Shown here: positions 7,117 to 15,926 of the stretch, piece after piece | How positions within the stretch are numbered: the first letter of the stretch is position 1 | Layout of the letters: each line of letters starts with the position of its first letter | Assembly (NCBI GenBank): GCA_964473335.1 | Contig: CAYYOO010000007.1 | Coordinates: 1 to 39,429, forward strand | From: CAYZTD01 sp964473335 | GTDB taxonomy: Archaea > Thermoplasmatota > E2 > DHVEG-1 | DNA length: 39,429 nt | Direction of reading: 5' to 3' | Notes under the pieces: model-generated | Told to the model about the DNA's origin: nothing | The model's database searches: none | The model's input: only the letters and a program-made list of their open reading frames with translations | Made by a program: the position numbers and the translations under genes

Positions 7117-8748
7117 ATGGGGGATTTTAACTACAAAAAAGAATATGAAAAATGGACGTGGGAGATACCAGAGAAATATAACATTGGCTATGATTGTGTA
7201 GACAAGCATGCTGAAGGAAAAAACAAAGATAAAATATGTTTGTATTGGGAAAACGAAAAAGGAGAAACCCAAAAATTTACTTTTTCAGAGATGAAGCGCC
7301 TTACAAACAAGTTTGGTAATATTTTAAGGAATCTAGGTTTTAAAAAAGGTGATCGTTTTCTAATAAGGCTTCCTGATATCCCTGCTTTTCAGATTAGTTT
7401 TATTGGTGGAGTGAAAGTTGGTGCTGTACCTATTCCTAGTAGTGTGATGTTTAGAGCTAAAGAAGTCGAATATAGAGTTAATGATAGTGATTCTAAAGCT
7501 GTTATTACAACAGCTAAATACGCACCAGAAGTAAGAGAAATAAAAAATAATTGTCCCACACTTGAGCATATCATAATTGTTGATAATCCAGCAGAAGGGG
7601 AAGTATCTTACACTGATGAAATGGATAATGCATCTGAAGATTTAACACTCGAAGATACAAGTAAAGATGATATGGCGTTTTTCTGTTATACATCTGGTAC
7701 TACTGGTGCACCAAAGGGTGCAGTGCATCTGCATCGTTGGGTTCCAGGTAACGATCCAAGTGTACTTTTTTGGCAGAATGCTAAAGAAGATGATATCATA
7801 GGCCATACTGGTAACTTATCTTGGATTTTTCCACTAGGAAATGGTTTTTTATATGTCTGGCGACATGGGATAACTACTTTTGTTTATGATGGAAAGTTTG
7901 ATCCAAATAAATGGTTCAAACTAATTGAAAAATATAAAATAACTAATCTAGCGAGTGTTCCAACTTGTTACCGTTTGTTTGTAAAAGTTCCTGACTTTGA
8001 AAATAAATATGATCTATCTAGTCTCAGGCACTGTATTAGTGCTGGTGAACCACTTAATCCTGAAGTAATAGAAATTTGGAAAGATAAAATGAATTTAGAT
8101 ATCTATGATGGAATTGGTATGACTGAGGTTATGGTCTATCTATCAAATCAATCAGGTATTGATATAAAACCTGGAAGCTGCGGTAGACCTCAACCTGGAA
8201 AGATTTGTGATATAGTTGATAAAGATGGTAAACCCAAAGGTCCTAATGATCCAGGTATGCTTGCAGTTAAAAGAGATGATCCAGGACTCTTTCGTGAATA
8301 CTGGAATAAAGAAGAAAAAACAAATAATAGTTTTAAGGGTGACTGGTTTTTAACTGGGGATGTTCTCTATAAAGACGAAGATGGTTATTTCTGGTTTTCG
8401 GGTAGAGACGATGATCTAATCATGGCATCAGGTTACAGGATTTCACCTTTTGAAGTGGAATCAGCAATTATTTCTCATCCTGAAGTACATGAAGCAGCAG
8501 TTGTAGCAAGTCCCGATGAAACACGTGGTGTTATTGTAAAAGCATATGTTATTTTACATAACCAAAAGAAAGCATCTGATGATCTAGTTAAAGACATTCA
8601 AAAACACACTAAAATGGTTGCTGCTCCATATAAATATCCTAGAGAAATTGAGTTTGTAACTGATCTACCAAAAACTCAAAGTGGTAAGATTAAAAGAAAG
8701 AATTTAAGAGAATCTGAAATTGAAAAAAAAGGAGGTAAAAATCTATGA
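7117..8748 (+). CDS. AMP-forming acyl-CoA synthetase (medium-chain ACSM-like)
   Basis: Activates a carboxylic acid with ATP and CoA. The AMP-binding P-loop YTSGTTGAPKG is at residues 191-201. Further motifs are YDGIGMTE, the LTGDVLYKDEDGYFWFSGRDDD hinge region in two parts, and catalytic Lys about residue 524 in KTQSGKIKR. The 543-aa length and sequence style resemble acetyl-CoA synthetase-like medium-chain ligases; archaeal relatives act on branched short-chain acids. A TTG at 7096 is in frame, but TAGGT before ATG 7117 and the start MGDFNYKKEY fit better. Its stop overlaps the EtfB start by four bases (ATGA). Context suggests butyrate, isobutyrate or a similar acid; the exact substrate is inference. 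Confidence 0.9.
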   Translation: MGDFNYKKEYEKWTWEIPEKYNIGYDCVDKHAEGKNKDKICLYWENEKGETQKFTFSEMKRLTNKFGNILRNLGFKKGDRFLIRLPDIPAFQISFIGGVKVGAVPIPSSVMFRAKEVEYRVNDSDSKAVITTAKYAPEVREIKNNCPTLEHIIIVDNPAEGEVSYTDEMDNASEDLTLEDTSKDDMAFFCYTSGTTGAPKGAVHLHRWVPGNDPSVLFWQNAKEDDIIGHTGNLSWIFPLGNGFLYVWRHGITTFVYDGKFDPNKWFKLIEKYKITNLASVPTCYRLFVKVPDFENKYDLSSLRHCISAGEPLNPEVIEIWKDKMNLDIYDGIGMTEVMVYLSNQSGIDIKPGSCGRPQPGKICDIVDKDGKPKGPNDPGMLAVKRDDPGLFREYWNKEEKTNNSFKGDWFLTGDVLYKDEDGYFWFSGRDDDLIMASGYRISPFEVESAIISHPEVHEAAVVASPDETRGVIVKAYVILHNQKKASDDLVKDIQKHTKMVAAPYKYPREIEFVTDLPKTQSGKIKRKNLRESEIEKKGGKNL

Positions 8749-9509
8749 ATATAGTTGTTTGTGCAAAACAAATTCCTGATATATCTGAGATGAAAATAGA
8801 TAAAGGTTCAAACAAACCAATATTGAAAGGAACTCCTCAGATAATTAACGATATTGATAAAAACGCAATCGAGGAAGCAATAAAAATTAAAGAAAAAAAC
8901 GGTGGGAAAATAACTGTTATTACAGTTACATCTGAAGATGCAAAAGAAAGAGTAAAAGAACTTCTTGCTATGGGTGCTGATGAAGCAGTTATTGTTAAAG
9001 CTCCTGAAAACATTGATTACTATATGACTGCTGAGCTTTTATCTGAAGGGATTAAAAAAATTGGTGAATACGATCTAATTTTATGTGGTGAGGCATCAGT
9101 TGATTTATTCAGCGGTCAAATAGGTCCAAGACTTGCGGGACTTTTAGGTATCCCACAGCTTACTTATGCTCAAAAAATAGAATCAAGTAAAGACAAAATC
9201 ACAGCTGAAAGAAACACTGGTGACAAAATCGTTACAACTGAATCAAACTATCCGGCTCTTGTGACAGTTACTAAAGAGATAAATGATCCAAGGCTTCCAA
9301 GTCTAATGGAGATTCTAGCTGCTGCAAATAAACCAATAAAAGAATGGAACTCAGATGATCTTGCTTCTGATCTATCGCCTCTTGTTGAAACAGTTGACTT
9401 GAAAGGTGTGAGTATGGAACGAAAAAACATAGTCTATGAAAATGATCTTGATGAATCAGTTGATAAACTTGTTGATAACTTGGCTAAAGATGGAGTACTT
9501 GGAGGGTGA
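8745..9509 (+). CDS. etfB: Electron transfer flavoprotein, beta subunit
   Basis: The small ETF subunit carries electrons between acyl-CoA dehydrogenase and downstream acceptors. It is 254 aa and has the family start NIVVCAKQIPD, the segment INDIDKNAIEEAIKIKE, and the AMP/flavin-binding loop LILCGEASVDLFSGQIGP. The GAPK/PEIT-like stretch near PRLPSLMEILAA is the conserved docking or recognition loop region. A strong AAGGAGG site precedes the ATG, which overlaps the synthetase stop. It is followed six bases later by etfA. Whether this ETF is of the electron-bifurcating kind cannot be decided by eye. Confidence 0.93.
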   Translation: MNIVVCAKQIPDISEMKIDKGSNKPILKGTPQIINDIDKNAIEEAIKIKEKNGGKITVITVTSEDAKERVKELLAMGADEAVIVKAPENIDYYMTAELLSEGIKKIGEYDLILCGEASVDLFSGQIGPRLAGLLGIPQLTYAQKIESSKDKITAERNTGDKIVTTESNYPALVTVTKEINDPRLPSLMEILAAANKPIKEWNSDDLASDLSPLVETVDLKGVSMERKNIVYENDLDESVDKLVDNLAKDGVLGG

Positions 9510-9515
9510 TAAAAT

Positions 9516-10472
9516 ATGGTTTTAGTATATTCAGATAATAAAAAAATCACTTTCGAAATGTTATCAAAAGCAACTGAACTTGCAAAGGAAGATAAATCAA
9601 AAGTAACAGCAGTAATTATTGGAAAAGCTGATGAAAAATTAGCTAAGGAATATATTTCTTATGGTGCCCAAGAGGCGTTTATTGCTGAATCTGACATAGA
9701 TGAATTTAAAGCAGAAGAATACGCAAACATTTTCAAAAAAATAGTTGAAAAAACAAAAGATAATATTATTTTAATTGGTTCAGATAAAAACGGAAAGGAG
9801 CTTTCTGCAAGGCTCGGTGGATTACTTAATTGCGGTGTTGTAGTTGATTCAAATAATATCTATTTTGAAGGTGGAAAACTAGTTGCTGAAAGAGTTGTTT
9901 TTAGCGGTAAATCAATTGCTGTTGAAAAATTCAATAAAACACCATCAATAGTCACTGTTCCAGGTAAGGCATTTGACCCATTAAAAAAAGATGATTCAAA
10001 AAAAGGAGAAATCAAAAAAGAAAAAATTGATTTTGATAGATCCAGTTCAAAGAATGTTAAAACCCAAGATCTAGTTTCAGAAGGAGTTAATGTTGAGGAT
10101 GCTGAAATAATTGTATCCTGCGGTCGTGGGTTTAAAAATAAAGATGATATAAAATTAGCTAATGAACTCGCTGATGTAATTAAGGGAAAAACAGTTGGAT
10201 GTAGCAGGCCCATTGCAGCTGACTTAAAGTGGCTCAGCGAAGATCACTGGATTGGTCTATCGGGTCGTAAGGTAAAACCTAAACTCTATATTGCAGCTGG
10301 AATAAGTGGTCAAATTCAGCATATTGCGGGAATGCGTGACAGTGGAATAGTTGTAGCAATAAATAAGGACCCTGATGCACTTATTTTTAAATCAGCTGAT
10401 TATGGAATTGTTGGGGACTTGTACGAAGTAATACCTAAACTTACTAGTAAAATAAAAGAAAAAATGGGATAA
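9516..10472 (+). CDS. etfA: Electron transfer flavoprotein, alpha subunit
   Basis: The FAD-binding partner of EtfB, 318 aa. The N-terminal half carries the ETF alpha/beta fold (LIGSDKNGKELSARLGGLL). The C-terminal FAD domain has VSCGRGFKNKDD, GCSRPIAAD, GLSGRKVKPKLYIAAG, SGQIQHIAGMRDS and AINKDPDALIFKSADYGIV, all canonical. The ribosome site GGAGGGTGAT overlaps the end of etfB. It completes the acyl-CoA dehydrogenase, synthetase and EtfBA set, so the redox step at 5898-7037 has its acceptor nearby. No ETF:quinone oxidoreductase is visible, which makes the electron outlet via Hdr/hydrogenase a question of interest. Confidence 0.94.
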   Translation: MVLVYSDNKKITFEMLSKATELAKEDKSKVTAVIIGKADEKLAKEYISYGAQEAFIAESDIDEFKAEEYANIFKKIVEKTKDNIILIGSDKNGKELSARLGGLLNCGVVVDSNNIYFEGGKLVAERVVFSGKSIAVEKFNKTPSIVTVPGKAFDPLKKDDSKKGEIKKEKIDFDRSSSKNVKTQDLVSEGVNVEDAEIIVSCGRGFKNKDDIKLANELADVIKGKTVGCSRPIAADLKWLSEDHWIGLSGRKVKPKLYIAAGISGQIQHIAGMRDSGIVVAINKDPDALIFKSADYGIVGDLYEVIPKLTSKIKEKMG

Positions 10473-10526
10473 TTTTCTCATTTTTTATATTTTAGATAAA
10501 TTCAAAAATTAATTGAGGAGAAAAAT

Positions 10527-11060
10527 TTGAGTAGAGAAAAAGACATTGAGCTAATCAACAAAATCCCTGATGATAAACTAGCTGATTTTGTATTTATGCA
10601 CTTACGTAACATGTGGGCAGTTGACGGTTTTTACTATATGTTTATTGAAGAAAAATATGGAACAAAAGTAGCAACTGAAATTGACCGCCGTGTTTGGGAA
10701 GTGATGGGGAAGATTGAAGCAAGAAAGATAAAAAAACTCTTTGACATAAAGGATAAATCAGTAAAATCTTGTATGAAAGCACTTAGTTTTTCAGCTTGGT
10801 CAATGGATTTAGAGGATAAGGAAATTGAAATAATTTCAGATAATTTTGCAATTCTAAGAAATGTAAAATGCAGAGTACAAAATACAAGATTAAAAAAGGG
10901 CCTAGGTGAATTTGGCTGTAAACAAGTTCGTTTTGGTTTTTTAAAATCATTTGCTAAAGAAATAAATCCTGATATTAAGGTTACTTGTAAAATGTGCCCG
11001 CCAGATGATCACCCTGAGGATCTATGGTGTGAATGGGAATTTAAATTAGAGAAGGAATAA
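10527..11060 (+). CDS. DUF6125-like protein of unknown function (177 aa)
   Basis: The residue pattern FVFMHLRNMWAVDGFYYM, then IEEKYG and ATEIDRRVWEVMGKIEARKIK, resembles the DUF6125 family as I remember it from anaerobic bacteria. The function is unknown. The C-terminal half has clustered cysteines (FGCKQV, CKMCPPDD, LWCEWEF), which could bind a metal or support structure. The start is TTG 10527, six bases after GAGGAG. It lies three bases before the dehydratase-family gene and is surely co-transcribed with it. A partner or assembly role for that enzyme is inference from context only. Confidence 0.65.
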   Translation: MSREKDIELINKIPDDKLADFVFMHLRNMWAVDGFYYMFIEEKYGTKVATEIDRRVWEVMGKIEARKIKKLFDIKDKSVKSCMKALSFSAWSMDLEDKEIEIISDNFAILRNVKCRVQNTRLKKGLGEFGCKQVRFGFLKSFAKEINPDIKVTCKMCPPDDHPEDLWCEWEFKLEKE

Positions 11061-11063
11061 ATT

Positions 11064-12524
11064 ATGAAAACTTCAAAGGAATATAAAGAAAGTCTAAAGA
11101 AAATGAGGCCAAACATTTACAAATTTGGTGAACTGATAAAAGATGTTACAACGCACCCTGCTACAAAAAGAACAATTGAGGGGCATGCTCAAATTTTTGA
11201 TGCAGCTCAAAAAGATGAATATAAAGATATTTTAACAACTAAATCTGATCTTACAAATAAAAAAGTAGTACGCTACTTATCTATTCTAAAAAGTGCTGAA
11301 GATATGATAGCTAATGTTAAGATGAAACGTTTGATGTTTAATCTCACTGGAACCTGTACTGGTGGAAGATGTGCTGGATTCAATGCACTTAACGCAATGT
11401 ATGCTGCTACTTATGATATAGATAATGATATGGGTACAAATTATCATAAAAGGATTAAAAAATGGCTTAAGACTTCTCAAGAAAATGATATCACTCTAGC
11501 GGGAGCCTTGACTGATCCAAAGGGAGATAGAAGTAAGTCGCCATCAATGCAAAAAGATCCTGATATGAGCCTTCATGTTGTTAGTGAAAGTGATGATGGA
11601 ATAGTTGTACGCGGCGCTAAAGTTATGATCTGCGGAGTTGCAGCAGCAAATGAGATCTTTATCATGCCTGGAACGGGTTATAAGGAACCTGATAAAGACT
11701 ATGCTGTATCATTTGTAATACCACGAGATGCAAAGGACTTGACTATTGTTGAAGCAAGACATCCTAGTGACTCCCGTGAACTAGAAGAAGGTTTTGACAT
11801 CCCTGTTGAAAAAGGAGGTATTACTCAAGCATATCTATTGTTTGAAGATACCTTTATTCCAAAAGAAAGAGTTTTTATGAACAAAGAATTCAAATATGCA
11901 CTTAAAGCCGTTATGAACTTTATTGCACCATATAGAGCAGCTATTGGAGGATGTGTCGCAGGCCAAGGGGATCTTATGATTGGCGCTGCTGCTTTAATGG
12001 CAAGAGCTAATGGCCTCTCTGAAAAAGTATTTCGTGAAAAGATCACACAAATGATAATCAATAATGAAACTACCTTTGGAATGGGAGTAGCAGCGAGTGC
12101 TTTAGGTAAAAAACATCCATCGGGTGTGTGGATTCCAAATTCACTACTTTCAAATGTAAACAAAGTTCATGTCGGAACCTTACCATATGATACAAAAAGG
12201 ATAACTCAAGACATGGCTGGTGGAATTGCTGAAACGGGATGTCTTCCGTCTTGTGCCGATATCAATAATGAAAAATATGGTGAACTACTGAAGAAATACT
12301 TAAAAGCAAATTCCTCAGGTGAAACACGTGCAAAAATAAGTAGGCTCATTGAATGGCTTACAATTGGAGCGGGCGTTCCGGGTTGTATGCATGGTGGTGG
12401 AAGTCCTGATGGTGCAAAACTTATGATAAACTTAAAAACTGATATCAATCACTATATGGATCTAGCAAAGAGACTAGCTGATATAAAAGAAGATATTGAG
12501 GTTGAAAAGAGAAAGAAAAAATAA
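11064..12524 (+). CDS. 4-hydroxybutyryl-CoA dehydratase-family flavoprotein with altered active site
   Basis: Acyl-CoA dehydrogenase-like fold of the 4-hydroxybutyryl-CoA dehydratase / 4-hydroxyphenylacetate 3-hydroxylase family, 486 aa. Known dehydratases (AbfD of Clostridium aminobutyricum) bind a [4Fe-4S] cluster by Cys99, Cys103, His292 and Cys299 and use Tyr296, Lys300 and Glu455. By eye the matching segment here is APYRAAIGGCVAG. Cys297 is kept, but His is Tyr290, Tyr is Ile294 and Lys is Val298. The first cysteine pair is spaced CTGGRC (98 and 103, CX4C instead of CX3C), and the Glu455 region reads PGCMHGGGS. It is thus a divergent member that may do a different reaction or bind its cluster differently. 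It is cotranscribed with the DUF6125-like gene. Confidence 0.82.
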   Translation: MKTSKEYKESLKKMRPNIYKFGELIKDVTTHPATKRTIEGHAQIFDAAQKDEYKDILTTKSDLTNKKVVRYLSILKSAEDMIANVKMKRLMFNLTGTCTGGRCAGFNALNAMYAATYDIDNDMGTNYHKRIKKWLKTSQENDITLAGALTDPKGDRSKSPSMQKDPDMSLHVVSESDDGIVVRGAKVMICGVAAANEIFIMPGTGYKEPDKDYAVSFVIPRDAKDLTIVEARHPSDSRELEEGFDIPVEKGGITQAYLLFEDTFIPKERVFMNKEFKYALKAVMNFIAPYRAAIGGCVAGQGDLMIGAAALMARANGLSEKVFREKITQMIINNETTFGMGVAASALGKKHPSGVWIPNSLLSNVNKVHVGTLPYDTKRITQDMAGGIAETGCLPSCADINNEKYGELLKKYLKANSSGETRAKISRLIEWLTIGAGVPGCMHGGGSPDGAKLMINLKTDINHYMDLAKRLADIKEDIEVEKRKKK

Positions 12525-12541
12525 ATTCTTTTTATTATTTT

Positions 12542-14377
12542 TTAAACTGTCTCATCAATCATCGGTATCATTTGTATATCTTTGTATCCTTTCTGCTGCA
12601 TAGAACCTGATGGACAAGCTGCAGCACATGCTCCACAACCCATACAAAGTGCTTCATTAACTTTAGCTTGTTTTTTACCGTCTTTGTCTTCTTCAAGTTC
12701 AATTGCACTATATGCACAAACACTAATACATGTCCCACAACCAGAACAAAGATCTTCATCAACACAAGCAACCAATGGTTCAGATTCAAGTTTATCTTTT
12801 GATAAAATATTTGCAGCACGTGATGCTGCACCACTAGCCTGGCTTACTGTATCCTGAATATCCTTTGGACCCTGACAGCATCCTGATAAAAATATTCCAC
12901 CAGATGCTGTATCCATAGGTTTGAGTTTAGGATGAGCTTCTAAAAAGAAACCATCATCACTTTGTGAAATCCTTAGTTTTTTTGCTAAGTCCTTTACATC
13001 AGTTCTAGCTGTGAGTGCTGGAACTAGTACGACCATGTCTGATTTTATTTCATATAGCTTTGAGGTCATTGTATCAAATACTTCAACAGTTAGATTCTCA
13101 GGGTTTTTCCTAACTTCAGAAGGCCGTCCTCTGAACATATTTGTTTTAACGCCGCGGATTTTTCTGTAAAATTCTTCATAACCTTTACCGTAGCTTCTAA
13201 TATCAGTGTAACATAGATTTATTTCTACATCATCTCCGAGTTTTTCTCGAATTAAATAGATCTGTTTGAGTGCACTCATGCAGCCTATCCTACAGCACCA
13301 GCTNNNNNNNNNNNNNNNNNNNNNNNNNNNNNNNNNNNNNNNNNNNNNNNNNNNNNNNNNNNNNNNNNNNNNNNNNNNNNNNNNNNNNNNNNNNNNNNNN
13401 NNNACTGTTTCATCTTTTTCTTTGAAATCAATTGCTCCTACTTCACATGCTTCAACACAAAGTGGACCTTTTCCACATTTTCCTTTAGTAAGCATCAGAC
13501 AACTATCTTTATCAATAGTACATTTCAATGGAATTGCTTGTGGAAAGGGCATATAAATAGCACTTCTTTTCCCGATTCCTTCATCAAATTCACTAACAAC
13601 GTGTCCCTTTAATCTACATGCATCAACACAATCCCCGCAGCCTGTACATTTATCAATATCTACAAACCTTGCTTTCTTTTTTACAGTTACTTTAAAATCA
13701 CCAATACTTCCATCTACTTTTTCAACTTCTGAATAAGTCAATAACTCAATATTTGGATGATTAGATACTTCCATCATCTTAGGTGTTAATATACAACCAG
13801 AGCAATCAAGAGTTGGAAATGTTTTATCAAGTTGAGCCATTCGGCCACCGATGCTAGGTGTCTTTTCAACTAGATACACCTTATGGCCTTTATCGGCGAT
13901 GTCAAGTGCGGACTGAATTCCTGCAATACCGCCACCGATAACTAGAGCTTTTGGAACTACATCAATTAAAGAAGATTCAAGTGGCTCAAGAAAACGAGCT
14001 TTAGCTACAGCTCCCTTGATTAAAGCTTTAGCTTTTTCAGTTGCTTTTTCTTTATCATCATGAACCCAGCTGCACTGCTCACGAATGTTTGCTATTTCAA
14101 GGTTGAATGCATTAACTCCGCCTTCTTCAACTACACCTCTAAAGGTATGTTCATGCATACGAGGGGAACAGCAAGCTATCACAACTGAATCAAGTTTATG
14201 TTTTTTGATAGAGTCCTTAATCAGATTTGCTCCAACATCTGAGCACATATATTTGTAGTCTTTACTAACCTCTACTCCATCAAGTTTTTTTGAAAAAGAA
14301 ACTAATTTATTGACATCCACACTCGAGGCAATATTTATTCCGCAGTGACAAACAAATACACCTATTTTTTTTGCCAT
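12542..14377 (-). CDS. hdrA: HdrA-like FAD/iron-sulfur subunit (interrupted by assembly gap)
   Basis: The electron-bifurcating flavoprotein core of heterodisulfide-reductase complexes. Visible parts: N-terminal VFVCHCG domain; FAD motif VIGGGIAGIQSALD; EKTPSIGGRMAQLDKTFP; DCSGCILTPKM cluster; ferredoxin motifs CTGCGDCVDAC and CGKGPLCVEAC. After the gap come SWCCRIGCMSALKQ, the FAD-binding second half (GGIFLSGCCQGPKDIQD) and two C-terminal [4Fe-4S] motifs, CSGCGTCISVC and CMGCGACAAACPSG. The 100 N at 13304-13403 replace a stretch that in relatives is roughly 80 residues, so real length is nearer 650 aa. The frame happens to stay open through the gap. It is the last gene of hdrC-hdrB-hdrA, three bases after hdrB. 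Confidence 0.92.
   Translation of the reverse strand: MAKKIGVFVCHCGINIASSVDVNKLVSFSKKLDGVEVSKDYKYMCSDVGANLIKDSIKKHKLDSVVIACCSPRMHEHTFRGVVEEGGVNAFNLEIANIREQCSWVHDDKEKATEKAKALIKGAVAKARFLEPLESSLIDVVPKALVIGGGIAGIQSALDIADKGHKVYLVEKTPSIGGRMAQLDKTFPTLDCSGCILTPKMMEVSNHPNIELLTYSEVEKVDGSIGDFKVTVKKKARFVDIDKCTGCGDCVDACRLKGHVVSEFDEGIGKRSAIYMPFPQAIPLKCTIDKDSCLMLTKGKCGKGPLCVEACEVGAIDFKEKDETXXXXXXXXXXXXXXXXXXXXXXXXXXXXXXXXXXSWCCRIGCMSALKQIYLIREKLGDDVEINLCYTDIRSYGKGYEEFYRKIRGVKTNMFRGRPSEVRKNPENLTVEVFDTMTSKLYEIKSDMVVLVPALTARTDVKDLAKKLRISQSDDGFFLEAHPKLKPMDTASGGIFLSGCCQGPKDIQDTVSQASGAASRAANILSKDKLESEPLVACVDEDLCSGCGTCISVCAYSAIELEEDKDGKKQAKVNEALCMGCGACAAACPSGSMQQKGYKDIQMIPMIDETV
13304..13403. other. Assembly gap (100 N) inside hdrA
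   Basis: Exactly 100 undetermined bases, a usual placeholder for a gap of unknown size. From homologous HdrA layout about 80 residues (roughly 240 bases) should lie between the DFKEKDET and SWCCRIGC segments, so the placeholder is probably shorter than the true gap. Confidence 0.95.
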
Positions 14378-14379
14378 AT

Positions 14380-15255
14380 CTATTTACCTCCGACCTTAAT
14401 TTTTTCAACAGGACTCTGATTTAGATCAAATCCAAGTTCATCTTTAGAGATATCCATAGACATGCCAATAAGTTGAGTTAAGTAAACAACAGGAACTTCA
14501 AGTTTTGCTGCTACCGTTCCACCTGCTTTTTCTTGCCTTTGATCGTATTGTCTGTGACACCAAGGACATGTATCAACGAAACAATCAAAACCAAGGTTTT
14601 GCACACTTTTTAGTTTTTCACCAGTCTTTGTTAGTGCTGATTCAGCATCATTAGCATTCAAAAGTCCTCCGCAGCAGTCAAGTTTTTGAGGATAGTATTC
14701 AGGTTTAGCGCCCAGTGCTTTTAAGATATTTTCAATCTTTTGAGGGTTTTCAGAATCATCAGGACGCCCTAGTTCACTAGGCCTAATCAAATGACAGCCG
14801 TAATGGGTTGCGATTTTTAGATTATTAAGATTCTTTTTAACTTTCTTTTTAATTTTATCTGTTCCGATTTTATCATGTAGTAGATCAAGAATGCTGACTA
14901 GTTCTGAAGTTCCTTTATATTCAAGTCCTTCTTCAGACAAGTGTTTGTTGACTCTATCTTTCATTTCGGAATCAGAGTCAAGAATGTTTTTAGCATCAGA
15001 AAGAGCCAAGTGACACATCGGACATGGTGCAAAAATGTTAAGACCTTTTTTTTCAGCAATAGCTATGTTTCGAGCTGAAAGAGTAAGTGTCATCATTTGA
15101 TTTACGCTTTTAATTGGTTCACCACAACATGAAAAATTTTCTAAGTCAACTAGTTCTACATCAAGCTTTGGTAAAACCTCACGAATGCTCATCTCATAAG
15201 CATATTGTTCTGTTGGCATCACACAACCAGGATAAAGTGCATATTTCATAATCAT
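14380..15255 (-). CDS. hdrB: HdrB-like subunit with two CCG domains
   Basis: Carries the two cysteine-rich CCG domains that bind the noncubane [4Fe-4S] clusters of heterodisulfide reductase-type enzymes. Domain one has LYPGCVMPTEQ, FSCCGEP and CPMCHLAL; domain two has THYGCHLIRPSELGRPDD, LDCCGG and CPWCHRQYD. Its length of 291 aa is normal and there is no membrane segment, so the complex is soluble. GGGGGA precedes the ATG at 15255. Its last codons contain the GGAGGT ribosome site of hdrA. In methanogens it reduces CoM-S-S-CoB; with no methanogenesis genes here the disulfide substrate is unknown. Confidence 0.93.
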   Translation of the reverse strand: MIMKYALYPGCVMPTEQYAYEMSIREVLPKLDVELVDLENFSCCGEPIKSVNQMMTLTLSARNIAIAEKKGLNIFAPCPMCHLALSDAKNILDSDSEMKDRVNKHLSEEGLEYKGTSELVSILDLLHDKIGTDKIKKKVKKNLNNLKIATHYGCHLIRPSELGRPDDSENPQKIENILKALGAKPEYYPQKLDCCGGLLNANDAESALTKTGEKLKSVQNLGFDCFVDTCPWCHRQYDQRQEKAGGTVAAKLEVPVVYLTQLIGMSMDISKDELGFDLNQSPVEKIKVGGK

Positions 15256-15264
15256 AATTTCCCC

Positions 15265-15792
15265 CTATATCTTCTCCACAGCAATTTTTGAAATCATTCC
15301 TTGGAATTTAGCTGGATCAGCTGGTTTTGAAATATCTGGTAAATTCAAATCAGACCTATTCTTTGTTTTATTATCGGAAGTATTGATTGTTTTAATGTCT
15401 TGCAAGAGTCCTGTTCCTAGAACAGATTGCAGCCACTGAGTGTATTTACCTGGGACTTGTTTTCCTGATGCAACTGCTAGGTTTTTAAGAGCAAATAATA
15501 CATCTACAGGTGCAACCTTTTGAGGGCATCTCTCCCTACATTTAAAGCAGCTCATGCAAGTCCAAATAATTTCACTATTAACCATTTCATCAATTAGACC
15601 GCGTTTTAGTAAAGCAACCATTTTATGCGGTTCTAGTTCGAGCAGTTTATGTGCTTCACACCCTGATGTACATTTTGCACATTGATAACAATAGTCTGAA
15701 ACTTCTTCCTGAAGTTTTTTTAATCTCTGGTTAATTTCTTCTCTTAATTCTTCTTGAGGTTCTCCCATTGAAGTTAAATCAACAATTCCCAT
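15265..15792 (-). CDS. hdrC: HdrC-like iron-sulfur subunit
   Basis: A two-[4Fe-4S] ferredoxin-like electron wire between HdrA and HdrB, 175 aa. Cluster motifs are CYQCAKCTSGCE and CMSCFKCRERCP. The KLLELEPHKMVALLKRGL helix between them is typical of HdrC. It is the first gene of the hdrCBA operon, nine bases upstream of hdrB. A minus-strand TATA-like element (GGTTTTATAG) near 15838-15847 is a plausible promoter, giving a short leader. The gap 15793-15926 to the next gene holds this promoter and no gene. Confidence 0.93.
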   Translation of the reverse strand: MGIVDLTSMGEPQEELREEINQRLKKLQEEVSDYCYQCAKCTSGCEAHKLLELEPHKMVALLKRGLIDEMVNSEIIWTCMSCFKCRERCPQKVAPVDVLFALKNLAVASGKQVPGKYTQWLQSVLGTGLLQDIKTINTSDNKTKNRSDLNLPDISKPADPAKFQGMISKIAVEKI

Positions 15793-15926
15793 AAGTCATC
15801 ACATATAATACAAATATTATTCTCCCTACTATTTGACTATAAAACCCCTTGTCAAATTGCAAATTTCTTATAGATAAATCCTATATAAAATTACCTTATT
15901 TTATTTATATTTAGGTTAAAAAAAGA

